A stretch of 64,000 nucleotides of DNA, taken from the NCBI GenBank assembly GCA_964618895.1, contig CAZUDO010000124.1, forward strand, positions 1 through 64,000. The letters run 5' to 3'. Below the pieces are notes generated by a model. That model did no database searches. It had not been told where the DNA came from and saw only the letters and a list, made by a program, of their open reading frames with translations. This stretch comes from CAZUDO01 sp964618895. GTDB taxonomy: Bacteria > Desulfobacterota > Binatia > DP-6. The translations under genes were made by a program, and so were the position numbers. Numbering within the stretch: position 1 is the first letter of the stretch; each line of letters begins with the position of its first letter. Shown in pieces: positions 1 through 7,380 of this stretch.

Positions 1-85
1 CGGCCACGCTGACGACCGGCCGCGCCCCGCGGTCGCACCGGGTCACGGCAGGGACGACCGTCCCACGCCGCCGGAGAGGTCACGC

Positions 86-850
86 TCACGCACGCGTCGC
101 GGCCTGCCGGGGACATCGATTCCTGCTCACACTCTCAGCCGTCCGCTTCGACTTCGGCCGTGCACCCCGACGGCGTGGCACCGGCACAGCGTCGCCAAGA
201 TGCGCCTCCCGTTGCTGCTGTCGACGCTTCTTGAAGTAGCCGTTCGCCTGGCGGTCCTTGTTGTGGAACGCAGTCGCGCACGCCTCCGCGCAAAACCGTT
301 GCTTGTGCGCCTTCTTCCGTACGAAGAACGTTCGGCAGTGCTCACAACGTCCGATGCGGGTGGCAACGTGCAAGGCGTTGCCCAGCGTCCACATCACGAT
401 CGTCCTCGGGTTCAGCGGGTACGCAGCTTCCCAATGAATTGCCGCCTTCGCCGTCACGGGCATCTCCTCGTTCCCTGCCCGGAGATGGAATGAGTACCCG
501 CCCGCACGATTGATGTCATAGAGAAGCCGCCGCAGGTCTTCGCCTTCGACGATGCGCGTGAGGCCCTGACGCACCTCCGCCTGCAGCTCTTTCACCACGC
601 TTGGCCGTGGCCTCGCCGCACCCCGACGACCTCCGACTTTCTTCACCCGCGTAGGGAGGAGAAAGCCCGACACCACTTCCAGCGGCGTCACACCACCAGC
701 TTCCCTGGCAAGATCGGCGTTCGCAAACTTCACGAGACGCGCCACCGCATTCGTGGCCTGCCAGAGAGGCGGGCTTGCCGGCGCCGCATCCTTGGCTCGC
801 CGCACCCGCACAGACGAACTGCCCTTCTGGTGCCCGATGTCTTGTGTCAC
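86..850 (-). CDS. Hypothetical protein with C-terminal zinc ribbon
   Basis: A 254-residue protein of unknown function. Residues 169-191 hold a CxxC-x14-CxxxC arrangement (C169, C172, C187, C191) followed by a strongly basic tail, which resembles treble-clef or CGNR-type zinc fingers and suggests nucleic-acid binding. The central region (about 85-165) looks globular with a Trp/Tyr-rich stretch. The start used is GTG at 850; it falls almost at the predicted transcription start of the promoter at 857-886, so either the mRNA is leaderless or translation begins at a later Val codon. It is divergent from the MerR-like gene at 943 and belongs to the mobile region ending at the tRNA-Met gene. No family name can be given with confidence. 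Confidence 0.6.
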   Translation of the reverse strand: MTQDIGHQKGSSSVRVRRAKDAAPASPPLWQATNAVARLVKFANADLAREAGGVTPLEVVSGFLLPTRVKKVGGRRGAARPRPSVVKELQAEVRQGLTRIVEGEDLRRLLYDINRAGGYSFHLRAGNEEMPVTAKAAIHWEAAYPLNPRTIVMWTLGNALHVATRIGRCEHCRTFFVRKKAHKQRFCAEACATAFHNKDRQANGYFKKRRQQQREAHLGDAVPVPRRRGARPKSKRTAESVSRNRCPRQAATRA

Positions 851-856
851 AGATCA

Positions 857-886
857 ACTATACGTTGCCTTGTGCGCCTTCAGCAA
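857..886 (-). promoter_or_regulatory. Candidate sigma-70 promoter for the zinc-ribbon gene
   Basis: On the minus strand a -35-like TTGCTG (881-886) and a -10-like TATAGT (857-862) are separated by 18 bases. Transcription would begin near 850, the same place as the GTG start of the downstream gene. It lies in the short divergent gap before the MerR-like gene. Confidence 0.4.
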
Positions 887-942
887 CCCTGCGTAAGGTA
901 ACCCTCGCCGGGCGAGAGACGCCGCGGCCTGGGAGGATCAGG

Positions 943-1182
943 ATGAATGACACTCCGTTGATGCGCATTGGAGAGGTCGCCCGAACTATCGGCCTCCACG
1001 AGACCACGATCCGACGGCTGGAGCGTCGTGGCCTTCTGCATCCCCACCGGGACTGGGCTGGTCACCGCCGGTTCACCGCTGAAGACATTGCGCGCCTTCG
1101 CGCCTTAACGTCTTGCGCACACGCCAAGGACTCGGGCGGCGCGGCTTCATGGCGCCCACCGTCTCGCAAGACCCGATCGTAG
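943..1182 (+). CDS. Small MerR-family helix-turn-helix protein
   Basis: A 79-residue DNA-binding protein. Residues about 6-52 (MRIGEVARTIGLHETTIRRL, then a wing containing GHRRFTAEDI) form a MerR-type winged helix: 'IGEVA', the turn 'GLHETTIRRLE' and the 'GHRRF' wing are all recognisable. No effector or dimerisation domain follows, so it is like a phage or element regulator or excisionase. ATG 943 is chosen because GGGAGG at 931-936 precedes it. It sits between the zinc-ribbon gene (divergent) and the RepA-like ATPase (same strand) in the integrated element, and is probably a local transcription regulator. Confidence 0.7.
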   Translation: MNDTPLMRIGEVARTIGLHETTIRRLERRGLLHPHRDWAGHRRFTAEDIARLRALTSCAHAKDSGGAASWRPPSRKTRS

Positions 1183-1224
1183 GCCGGCGGGCAACGACAT
1201 CGTCCACACCATCCGAGCGGAACG

Positions 1225-2187
1225 TTGATCGCGCCCATACCCACCATGCCACTCACCTTCACCCTGATTGACGATCTCGCCATCGAACAGGTGACCCCGC
1301 CCGACGCTCTTGTGGAGGGGGTGCTACGACAGGGGGGCGTCGTCATGTTGGCTGGGCCAGCCGGAAGCGGAAAGACGTTCGTGACGCTCGATCTGGCGTT
1401 CGCCATCGCCACCGGCCGTCCCTGGCTCGGCCGTTTCGCCGTCAAGCAAGGTCCCGTGGTCTATGTGGCGGCCGAGGGCACAGGCCATCTCCCACTTCGG
1501 GTGCAGGCGTGGAAGCGCCACAACAAGGTCGATGGGATCGCCGGCGTCTATTTCCTGCAAGGTCCCGTTCAGCTCGGGAGCAAGAATGAGGTGACCATGC
1601 TCTTGAATGCCATCAAGGCCAAATTGCCGGATGTGCAACCCCGCCTGATCGTCATCGACACGTTGGCTCGCTGTTCTGTCGGTGCCGACGAGAACCTCGC
1701 CCGGGACATGGGGATGCTCGTCGCCGGAATGGATCGCATCCGCACCGAGACGACGGGGTGCGTCTTGGCGCAGCACCACACCGGCCACGACACGAAACGT
1801 GAACGGGGCAGCAGCGCCCTCCGGGCGGCCCTCGACACCGCCATGCTCATTGGCGGCGATTCCGGCGGCTTCACCCTCACATGCGAGAGGCAGAAGGACG
1901 GCTTCGAGTTCGACCCGCTCCGCTTCACGCTGCAGCAGATCATTCTCGACAACGGGAAAACCTCGTGCGTGGTGCAATTAGCCGGGACCGGGACGGCAGG
2001 CCGCCTCACCCCCTCTGCCAACACAGCCCTCGAAGCGCTCACGCGATTTCCCGGCGGCGCTCGCCACGGCGAATGGCTGAAGGCGAGTGGTCTCAAGAGA
2101 GCGACGTTCAACAACGCCCTCAAGAAGCTCCTCGATCACAAGCGGGTTCACGAAGAGGGCAATCGCTATTCCATCGTGCCGACATGA
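1225..2187 (+). CDS. RepA-like RecA-fold ATPase (AAA_25 type)
   Basis: A RecA-fold ATPase like the hexameric RepA helicases and primase-associated ATPases of plasmids and integrated elements. Walker A is GPAGSGKT (about residues 44-51); Walker B is the hydrophobic strand ending LIVIDTLARC; 'AQHHTGHDTKRERGSSALRAALDT' fits the sensor/loop region of this family. The C-terminal 50 residues (from about 268) look like a winged helix (GEWLKASGLKRATFNNALKKL), usable for origin binding. Length is about 320 residues from TTG 1225, or 313 from ATG 1246; neither has a strong Shine-Dalgarno. An array of GTCTCA repeats and palindromes begins just after its stop, which fits a replication or regulatory role. 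The function is inferred from family resemblance and context. Confidence 0.75.
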   Translation: MIAPIPTMPLTFTLIDDLAIEQVTPPDALVEGVLRQGGVVMLAGPAGSGKTFVTLDLAFAIATGRPWLGRFAVKQGPVVYVAAEGTGHLPLRVQAWKRHNKVDGIAGVYFLQGPVQLGSKNEVTMLLNAIKAKLPDVQPRLIVIDTLARCSVGADENLARDMGMLVAGMDRIRTETTGCVLAQHHTGHDTKRERGSSALRAALDTAMLIGGDSGGFTLTCERQKDGFEFDPLRFTLQQIILDNGKTSCVVQLAGTGTAGRLTPSANTALEALTRFPGGARHGEWLKASGLKRATFNNALKKLLDHKRVHEEGNRYSIVPT

Positions 2188-2190
2188 TTG

Positions 2191-2288
2191 GTCTCATGGT
2201 CTCACCCGAGTCTCACCGAAGTCTCATGAGACCCCGGTCGATCAGGTCTCACATGTCTCTCCCCCCTATAGGGGGGAGACATGAGACC
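2191..2288. repeat. GTCTCA repeat array with large palindrome, iteron-like
   Basis: Five GTCTCA hexamers on the plus strand start at 2191, 2199, 2210, 2221 and 2246, with a GTCTCT variant at 2255 and the inverse TGAGAC at 2282. Three of them are spaced 11 bp, one helical turn. The copy at 2221 is part of a perfect 12-bp palindrome GTCTCATGAGAC (2221-2232). Positions 2258-2279 are a perfect 22-bp palindrome around CCCCCCTATAGGGGGG (2261-2276), and the symmetry continues imperfectly out to about 2245-2289. The array starts 4 bp after the RepA-like stop codon. It could be a replication origin/iteron set, an operator or a strong hairpin; no run of T follows, so an intrinsic terminator is less likely. 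Confidence 0.75.
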
Positions 2289-2392
2289 GACCCACAGACC
2301 AACCGACGAACCATCGGATGCACTGCCATGCGCAACGAATGCCAAACCCGCCGCCCCATCCCCCACCCCGTTTGGCTCCACGCCTTGCGGCG

Positions 2393-2719
2393 ATGAACAC
2401 GAGAGGGTCGGCCGTGGTGATCGATCTTGGTGCCCTCGTGCACGAGCCTGCCAAGATCGCTGAATGCCCCGTGGAGGCCATTCCAGCCCTTCTGGCCCAG
2501 ATCGCCGCCGAGCAGTCTCGCCTGGCCGCCCTGATGAGCACCCTTGCAGCCCGTCTCGCGGCCGAGAACGCCGACCATGGCCCTGACCACCTTCTCGATG
2601 TCGAGCAGGCCGCAGAACGCCTCGCCACGACGCCGGACGGGCTGCGCGAACGCATCCCCATCGGTCGATCAATCGACGAACTCGACGGCCGTGATCCGAG
2701 CGAGGGGGCCCACAAGTGA
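2393..2719 (+). CDS. Small protein with partial helix-turn-helix_17 motif
   Basis: A 108-residue protein from ATG 2393. The N-terminal half is Ala/Leu-rich and helical (about residues 28-60, possibly a short coiled coil). Residues about 66-90 (LLDVEQAAERLATTPDGLRE) match the first helices of the HTH_17/excisionase fold, but the arginine-rich wing that normally follows is missing. The stop overlaps the GTG start of the next gene, which has the complete version of the same motif, so the two are probably translated together. No enzymatic role is visible. Confidence 0.55.
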   Translation: MNTRGSAVVIDLGALVHEPAKIAECPVEAIPALLAQIAAEQSRLAALMSTLAARLAAENADHGPDHLLDVEQAAERLATTPDGLRERIPIGRSIDELDGRDPSEGAHK

Positions 2720-2961
2720 CCCGCCGGGCATCCCCCTTGACCAACGGCGAACCTGACCGTCTGCTCGACGTGCGGGAGGCCGCCGCTCTGCTCGCCGTGA
2801 AGCCCTCGACGATTTATCAGTGGTCATATGAACGCCGCATCCCCGTCGTGAAGCTCATGGGCCGTGCCCTGCGTTTCCGTCTGAGCGACTTGGAAGCCCT
2901 TATCTCCCGGTCGCTGCGGCCGCCCCTGCGAAAGGAGACGCGAGGTGGACATTCTGATTGA
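2716..2961 (+). CDS. Excisionase-like helix-turn-helix protein
   Basis: An 81-residue DNA-binding protein of the HTH_17/MerR-like excisionase family. 'LLDVREAAALLAVKPSTIYQ' is the helix-turn-helix, followed by 'WSYERRIPVVKLMGRALRFR' (wing) and 'LSDLEALI', the usual order in this family. In integrated elements such proteins bend attachment-site DNA and favour excision, or act as small repressors. The GTG start overlaps the preceding stop (GTGA), showing translational coupling. The integrase lies about 0.9 kb downstream. Confidence 0.75.
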   Translation: MTRRASPLTNGEPDRLLDVREAAALLAVKPSTIYQWSYERRIPVVKLMGRALRFRLSDLEALISRSLRPPLRKETRGGHSD

Positions 2962-2991
2962 CATTTCCTCAAAGCAGGAGTACGAGTAACG

Positions 2992-3315
2992 ATGTCGGAC
3001 CCGGCGATTCCCCTGGACCTGAAGCAGGCACCGCGCGTGATCCGACAGGCCCTGCACTCCGGGGCTCGGGTCGATTTCACGAAGCATGCCTACGACGAGA
3101 TGGCAGCCGATGGGTTGACGGTGCGGGACGTGCACCGGGCGCTTACCTCGTGTCGGGCCATCCGACGCGATCGCGACGTAAGGTCGGGGGACTGGAAATA
3201 CACCGTGGAAGGCGCAAGTGAGCGGAAGCGGATCGGCGTCGTGACCGTCATCGATACCGACCCGCTCGGGCTCACGATCATCACTGTATGGGAGGTCAAG
3301 GGCCGATGGCGTTGA
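2992..3315 (+). CDS. DUF4258-type putative toxin
   Basis: A 107-residue protein with the DUF4258 pattern: 'FTKHAYDEMAADGLTVRDV', then basic strands and the end 'GLTIITVWEVKG'. DUF4258 proteins resemble RelE/MqsR-fold ribonucleases and often act as toxins of type II systems. An AG-rich Shine-Dalgarno (aggag) lies in front of ATG 2992. The gene overlaps the start of an MqsA-like antitoxin, and toxin-first order is also typical of mqsRA and higBA. Toxicity is inferred from family and pairing, not seen in the sequence. Confidence 0.7.
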   Translation: MSDPAIPLDLKQAPRVIRQALHSGARVDFTKHAYDEMAADGLTVRDVHRALTSCRAIRRDRDVRSGDWKYTVEGASERKRIGVVTVIDTDPLGLTIITVWEVKGRWR

Positions 3316-3863
3316 AGCGATGCGAGGCGTGCGGGGGACAGCTCAAGCGCGTCCTCCTGCGGGAGTACCGCGACCCGCGGCTCGGCCTCCCCGGCGTTGT
3401 GGTGCTGGACGCCGTCGAGGAGCATCGGTGCGTGAAGTGCGGGACCGTGGCTGGCATCGGGTTCCCGAACCTCGTCGGCCTCTTCGCAGCCGCCGCGGTC
3501 GCCCGGGTCCTCAACCCGACGAAGCTATCCGGTGAAGAGCTTCGGTCCCTCCGGCGGGCCCTCGACATGACGGGAAAGCAGCTGGCGGCTGCGCTCGGCG
3601 TTCGGCTGGAGACCGTGTCGCGGTGGGAGAACGACAAGGAGCCGGTTGGCCCCACGAGTGAGAAGTTGCTCCGCATCCTCGTCGGGCTGGCGCTGAACGC
3701 CCAGGCCCACCTCATCCCGTTCGACACCGCAGCCATCGTCGACATGGATCTGGCGGCCCGACCCTCCGGGCAGCCGGTAGAAATCCGCCTCAAGCTCGTG
3801 CGCGTTGCGGGGGCCAAGGTCGGACGCCAGGGCCTCTGGGAGCAAGCGCGAAAGGCGGCGTAG
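3306..3863 (+). CDS. MqsA/YgiT-like antitoxin with zinc ribbon and HTH
   Basis: A 185-residue protein. The N terminus has two CxxC pairs (C6/C9 and C42/C45), a YgiT-type zinc ribbon; residues about 75-130 are an Xre-type helix-turn-helix (LSGEELRSLRRALDMTGKQL, then 'GVRLETVSRWENDKEPVGP'). This two-domain layout is that of MqsA antitoxins, which neutralise the toxin and repress their own operon. ATG 3306 overlaps the toxin gene by 10 bp. The C-terminal 50 residues are extra compared with Escherichia coli MqsA (about 131 residues) and unassigned. Confidence 0.75.
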   Translation: MALKRCEACGGQLKRVLLREYRDPRLGLPGVVVLDAVEEHRCVKCGTVAGIGFPNLVGLFAAAAVARVLNPTKLSGEELRSLRRALDMTGKQLAAALGVRLETVSRWENDKEPVGPTSEKLLRILVGLALNAQAHLIPFDTAAIVDMDLAARPSGQPVEIRLKLVRVAGAKVGRQGLWEQARKAA

Positions 3864-3870
3864 CCCCCCC

Positions 3871-5085
3871 ATGAGCGATTCGACTACCACACCGAAGAGT
3901 CCGCGGAGAGAGCGTGGCACCTTCGAGCGTCCGACGGGCTCGGGGACCTGGTGGGTCGTCTACTTTGACGAGCACGGCAAACGGCATCGCGAGAAGGTCG
4001 GCCCCAAGGGTCTGGCCGTGAAGGTCTACCAGAAACGGAAGAACGAGATCCACGAACGCCGGTTCTTCCCCGAGCGCATCGGCCGTCGAGACGTACTGAT
4101 CGCCGACTACCTCAAGACCTTCATGGCCGAACAGGTCATCGGACGGCTCCGCAACGCGAAGCACTACGAACAGTATCGCAGTCGCTGGGAGAAGGCGCTC
4201 AAGGGGAAGACGCTGCGCCAGGTCTTGCCGGAGGACGTCGCCCGCTACGTCGCCAAGCGCCGCGAGGCAGGCAAGGCCCCTGCCACCATCAACCGCGAGC
4301 TGGCCTTCCTGCGCCGCCTGTTCAACGTCGCGATCGAGAACCAGAAGGCCGACACCAACCCCGTGAAGCCGAAGCTGTTCTTCAAGGAGAACAACCAGCG
4401 CGTGCGGTTTCTCTCCCCCGAAGAGGAAGCACGCCTGCGCGAGGCGGTCGGCGAGACCGACTGGACGTTGGTGGCCGTCGCCCTGCACACCGGGCTGCGC
4501 CGGTCAGAGCAGTTTCATCTCCGCTGGCAGCACGTCGACTTCGGCAATCGGATCATCACCATTCCGCGGTCGAAGTCGGGGGAGACGCGGCGCGTGCCGA
4601 TGAACGACACCGTCCGGGGGCTGCTCGGCACCCTGCCCTCCCGGCTGAAGAGCGCCTGGGTGTTCCCCAGTGAAACAGGCGAGACACCCCTCGACGCGCA
4701 GAATTTCGTCAACCGCGTCTTCACCAAGGCCCTCCGCAAGGCCGGCATCGAGGATTTCTCCTGGCACTGCCTGCGGCACACCTTCGCCTCCCGGCTGGTC
4801 ATGGCGCACGTTGACCTGCGTACGGTGCAGGAGCTGCTCGGCCACAAGACGCTGGCCATGACGCTCCGCTACTCCCACCTGTCCCCGGCGCATCAGCTGG
4901 ACGCGGTGCAGTGCCTGAATCCGCCAGATGACGCATCGCATCGTGCCACCGCTACAGCCACCGCATCGCACGAGCCGAAAGCGGCAGCCGGCGGAAGCGC
5001 GGAAGTGGTTGTCTTGCCGAGGGATTTGAGTGGCGGCGCCCAGAATCGAACTGGGGACCTAGGGATTATGAGACCCTCGCTCTAG
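3871..5085 (+). CDS. Tyrosine integrase of the tRNA-Met-integrated element
   Basis: A 404-residue phage-type tyrosine recombinase. Residues about 7-65 form an N-terminal arm-binding region, about 75-160 a core-binding SAM-like domain, and about 180-345 the catalytic domain with R210 (HTGLRRSE), K235, H299-x2-R302 (HCLRHTF), H325 (LLGHKTL) and the nucleophile Y334 (LRYSHL). It should join and excise the element at the adjacent tRNA gene. The last 18 or so codons overlap the tRNA-Met gene on the other strand, so the present C terminus (GGAQNRTGDLGIMRPSL) is a translation of tRNA sequence. ATG 3871 lies 7 bp after the antitoxin gene. Confidence 0.9.
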   Translation: MSDSTTTPKSPRRERGTFERPTGSGTWWVVYFDEHGKRHREKVGPKGLAVKVYQKRKNEIHERRFFPERIGRRDVLIADYLKTFMAEQVIGRLRNAKHYEQYRSRWEKALKGKTLRQVLPEDVARYVAKRREAGKAPATINRELAFLRRLFNVAIENQKADTNPVKPKLFFKENNQRVRFLSPEEEARLREAVGETDWTLVAVALHTGLRRSEQFHLRWQHVDFGNRIITIPRSKSGETRRVPMNDTVRGLLGTLPSRLKSAWVFPSETGETPLDAQNFVNRVFTKALRKAGIEDFSWHCLRHTFASRLVMAHVDLRTVQELLGHKTLAMTLRYSHLSPAHQLDAVQCLNPPDDASHRATATATASHEPKAAAGGSAEVVVLPRDLSGGAQNRTGDLGIMRPSL

Positions 5086-5104
5086 CCAACTGAGCTACGC
5101 CGCC
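5031..5104 (-). tRNA. tRNA-Met (CAU), element attachment site
   Basis: Seventy-four bases fold as a cloverleaf: acceptor GGCGGCG/CGCCGCC, D-arm GCTC/GAGC, anticodon loop CTCATAA with anticodon CAU, T-arm CCCAG-TTCGATT-CTGGG and discriminator A; CCA is not encoded. G1-C72 pairing marks it as elongator rather than initiator; a tRNA-Ile2 with lysidine-modified CAU cannot be fully excluded. The bottom pair of the anticodon stem (31-39) is T-T. The 3' half is nearest the integrase gene, the usual target of tyrosine integrases. A weak promoter-like pair (5138-5143 and 5115-5120) lies upstream. Confidence 0.92.
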
Positions 5105-5148
5105 GGAACGCCCGACCATGACGTCCCCCCGGGGAGAAATCAAGCAGG

Positions 5149-5847
5149 TCACAGCGCCAGGCGACTCTGACGGGCGCGCCGTTCGCCGAGACGGACTTGG
5201 TAGACGACGCCCGCGGGCAGCTCGAGCGCGGTCAGCATCCCCCCGTAGACGCACCCCGTGTCGATTCCGATCTTGTACGGTCGCTGCACGTACACGTGTC
5301 GCTGCGGGGTGTGCCCGAACACGATCGTGTACGGCAAACGATGCGGAGGAACGATGAACTCCTCCCGGATCCACAGGAGGTCCTCCTCGTCCTGGTCGTC
5401 CCATGCCCGATCGGGCCGGACCCCCGCATGCACGAGGAGATACGGCTCGGCGACGTGGGCGGACACCAGCGCATCGAGGAACGTCAGGTGGGTCTCGGGG
5501 AGCATCGTCGCTGCCTCCCGCCCCGGCGCACGCGGATCGAGGCCGTAGCTGCGCAGGGTGGCGGTCCCCCCGTTCTGCAACCATGCCTCGCCCCAGCGGC
5601 CGCCGCGCCCCAGATAGTCCAGGCACATGTCCTCGTGGTTGCCCTTCAAGAATGTGGTCGACACCCCGGCCTGTTGCGTGAGGGCGAGCAGCAGATCGAC
5701 CACAGCTTTCGAGTCCGGCCCCCGATCGAGATAGTCGCCGATACACGCGACCATGTCCCCCGCGGCCAGCGGCAACGCCTGCAGCAGCGCGTCGAGCTCG
5801 GTCGCGCAGCCGTGGATGTCGCCGATGGCAAACAGGCGTCCGCTCAT
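5149..5847 (-). CDS. Serine/threonine protein phosphatase-like metallophosphoesterase
   Basis: A 232-residue calcineurin-type phosphoesterase with the complete metal-binding signature: GDIHGC (about residues 8-13), GDYLDRGPDS (about 37-46) and GNHEDM (about 69-74), plus later His residues (LVHAG and FGHTP). Such bacterial PP1/ApaH-like enzymes remove phosphate from phosphoproteins or cleave diadenosine polyphosphates. ApaH proper is about 280 residues, so a PrpA/PrpB-like protein phosphatase is more likely. Its ATG overlaps the meaB stop (ATGA), so the two are co-translated. The substrate is unknown. Confidence 0.8.
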   Translation of the reverse strand: MSGRLFAIGDIHGCATELDALLQALPLAAGDMVACIGDYLDRGPDSKAVVDLLLALTQQAGVSTTFLKGNHEDMCLDYLGRGGRWGEAWLQNGGTATLRSYGLDPRAPGREAATMLPETHLTFLDALVSAHVAEPYLLVHAGVRPDRAWDDQDEEDLLWIREEFIVPPHRLPYTIVFGHTPQRHVYVQRPYKIGIDTGCVYGGMLTALELPAGVVYQVRLGERRARQSRLAL

Positions 5848-6827
5848 CAGCGGCTCCGGTCCTGGAGGAGCCGCTCCAGCATGGCGCCGTCGCCAAGGAT
5901 ACGGACGGCCGCGCTGTAGGGATCCATCGCGCCGCCCCGCACGGCCTCGAAGAGTGGGCGGAGGCCGTCCCCGGACGACGCCAGCGCGGCCCCCAACCGT
6001 CGACGGAGCTCTTCGCCCAGGATGTCGAGCAGCTCGTCTTCGCGACGTTGCTGCAGGCGGACGGCTTCGTCAGGCGCTACGCCGTGCCGTACGCGATGCG
6101 CTGCGAGCGCTTCGATGACCGCGGCGACGCCAACATCCGCCGTGGCCTGCGTGAGCAGGACGGGCACCTGCCACGCCGATGCCGGGCGCAGATGCAGCAT
6201 CTGGACGAGCTCGCTCTGCATGCGATCCGCCCCTTCGCGATCGGCCTTGTTGACCACGAATACGTCGGCGATCTCGAGCAACCCGGCCTTCATCACCTGG
6301 ATGGCGTCCCCGGCCTCCGGCACCAGGACGACGACGGTCGTGTGCGCGAGTCGCATCACGTCCAGTTCCGTCTGCCCTACCCCGACGGTCTCCAGAAGCA
6401 CCGTGTCCATGCCGAAGGCATCGAGCAATCGCACCACGTCCCGGGCCGCCCACGCGATGCCCCCGTGACTTCCCCGGCTCGCCAGGCTCCGGATGAACAC
6501 CCCTTCGTCGAGGAAATGGCCCTGCATCCGGATGCGGTCGCCGAGCACGGCGCCGCCGCTGAACGGGCTCGACGGATCGACTGCCACGACGCCGACTTTC
6601 TTCCCGGCGCGTCGAAGATGGGTCGTGAGGCGGTCGGTGAGGGTCGACTTTCCCGCGCCCGGAGGGCCCGTGAGACCGACCACGTGGCTCCGGCCGGCAT
6701 GGGGATATACGCGGCTCATGATATCCGGGAGCTCGGCCGGGCGGTTCTCCACCACGGTGATCAGGCGGGCGAGCGCCAACCGGTCGCCGCTCAGCATGCG
6801 CTCGACGAGGTCACCAGACACGCTCAC
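5847..6827 (-). CDS. meaB: Methylmalonyl-CoA mutase-associated GTPase MeaB
   Basis: A 326-residue SIMIBI-class GTPase that protects and reloads the B12-dependent methylmalonyl-CoA mutase. GxxGxGKST is at about residues 54-61 (GPPGAGKST); 'VDPSSPFSGGAVLGDRIRM' is the switch/base-recognition stretch typical of MeaB/ArgK; 'ETVGVGQTE' is Walker B/switch II and 'VVNKAD' the guanine-binding NKxD. GTG 6827 is chosen because residues upstream are not conserved; GTG 6821 is also possible. The mutase is not in this window. The neighbour at 5149 is translationally coupled to it. Confidence 0.93.
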   Translation of the reverse strand: MSVSGDLVERMLSGDRLALARLITVVENRPAELPDIMSRVYPHAGRSHVVGLTGPPGAGKSTLTDRLTTHLRRAGKKVGVVAVDPSSPFSGGAVLGDRIRMQGHFLDEGVFIRSLASRGSHGGIAWAARDVVRLLDAFGMDTVLLETVGVGQTELDVMRLAHTTVVVLVPEAGDAIQVMKAGLLEIADVFVVNKADREGADRMQSELVQMLHLRPASAWQVPVLLTQATADVGVAAVIEALAAHRVRHGVAPDEAVRLQQRREDELLDILGEELRRRLGAALASSGDGLRPLFEAVRGGAMDPYSAAVRILGDGAMLERLLQDRSR

Positions 6828-6893
6828 GAGCGCCAGCTTAGCACACCCCTCGGGCTTGACCGCCCCCCTCGGGCGCCGGAAGATGCCCGGCGC

Positions 6894-7262
6894 ATGAAGG
6901 TCTCGAGAAGCGCGCTGCCGGGCCTCGAGGCCCTGGCGCGGAGCGGCCTCGTGGTAGCGGGGCTCCTGGTGCTCGGTGTGGGGATCGGCGATACCGTCGC
7001 CGGGCGGGCGAAGATCGCCCAGTACGAGGAGGTCCTCCGGCGCGCGCCGCTGTCCGAGCCGGTCGATCCGGCGGCGCTGTTTCCCACCGCGAGCGAAGGC
7101 CGGGAGCGACACGACCTGGCGCGTACCAAGCTGGCATTCTACCACCTGCTCCTCACGGCCGGACAGATCCTGTCCGCGGTCGGCTTCGGCGTGATCGCCC
7201 TCGGCGTCCTGCGGGCCCGCGCCCGAGCCGCGCCCGGGGTCGAGGCGCCCACCGACAATTGA
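6894..7262 (+). CDS. Small membrane protein, two transmembrane helices
   Basis: A 122-residue protein starting at ATG 6894. Two hydrophobic helices are visible (about residues 17-37 and 82-104) separated by a charged loop of about 45 residues with repeated Arg/Glu. No enzymatic motif or known family is recognised. It is divergent from meaB with a 66-bp gap and precedes the signalling cluster. The downstream gap to the next gene (7263-7380) contains no further gene. Confidence 0.6.
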   Translation: MKVSRSALPGLEALARSGLVVAGLLVLGVGIGDTVAGRAKIAQYEEVLRRAPLSEPVDPAALFPTASEGRERHDLARTKLAFYHLLLTAGQILSAVGFGVIALGVLRARARAAPGVEAPTDN

Positions 7263-7380
7263 CTTCCGGGGTCCGGGCGACTACAAGCCGAACAAATTTG
7301 CACATTCGCCTCGGTGGGGAGGTGAGTGCCGGGCGCGTGCCCGGGGGTTGGGGGGACGTGGGGTGGCGGCATCGCGGAGG

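Noticed and set aside
2258..2279. Perfect palindrome read as an intrinsic terminator for the RepA-like gene
   Set aside because: No run of T follows on either side, and it is part of a larger set of repeats, so an operator or origin is preferred.
1..5085. Second attachment-site copy of the tRNA-Met 3' end within the window
   Set aside because: No matching sequence of the tRNA 3' part was seen between 1 and 5,030; the other end must be outside.
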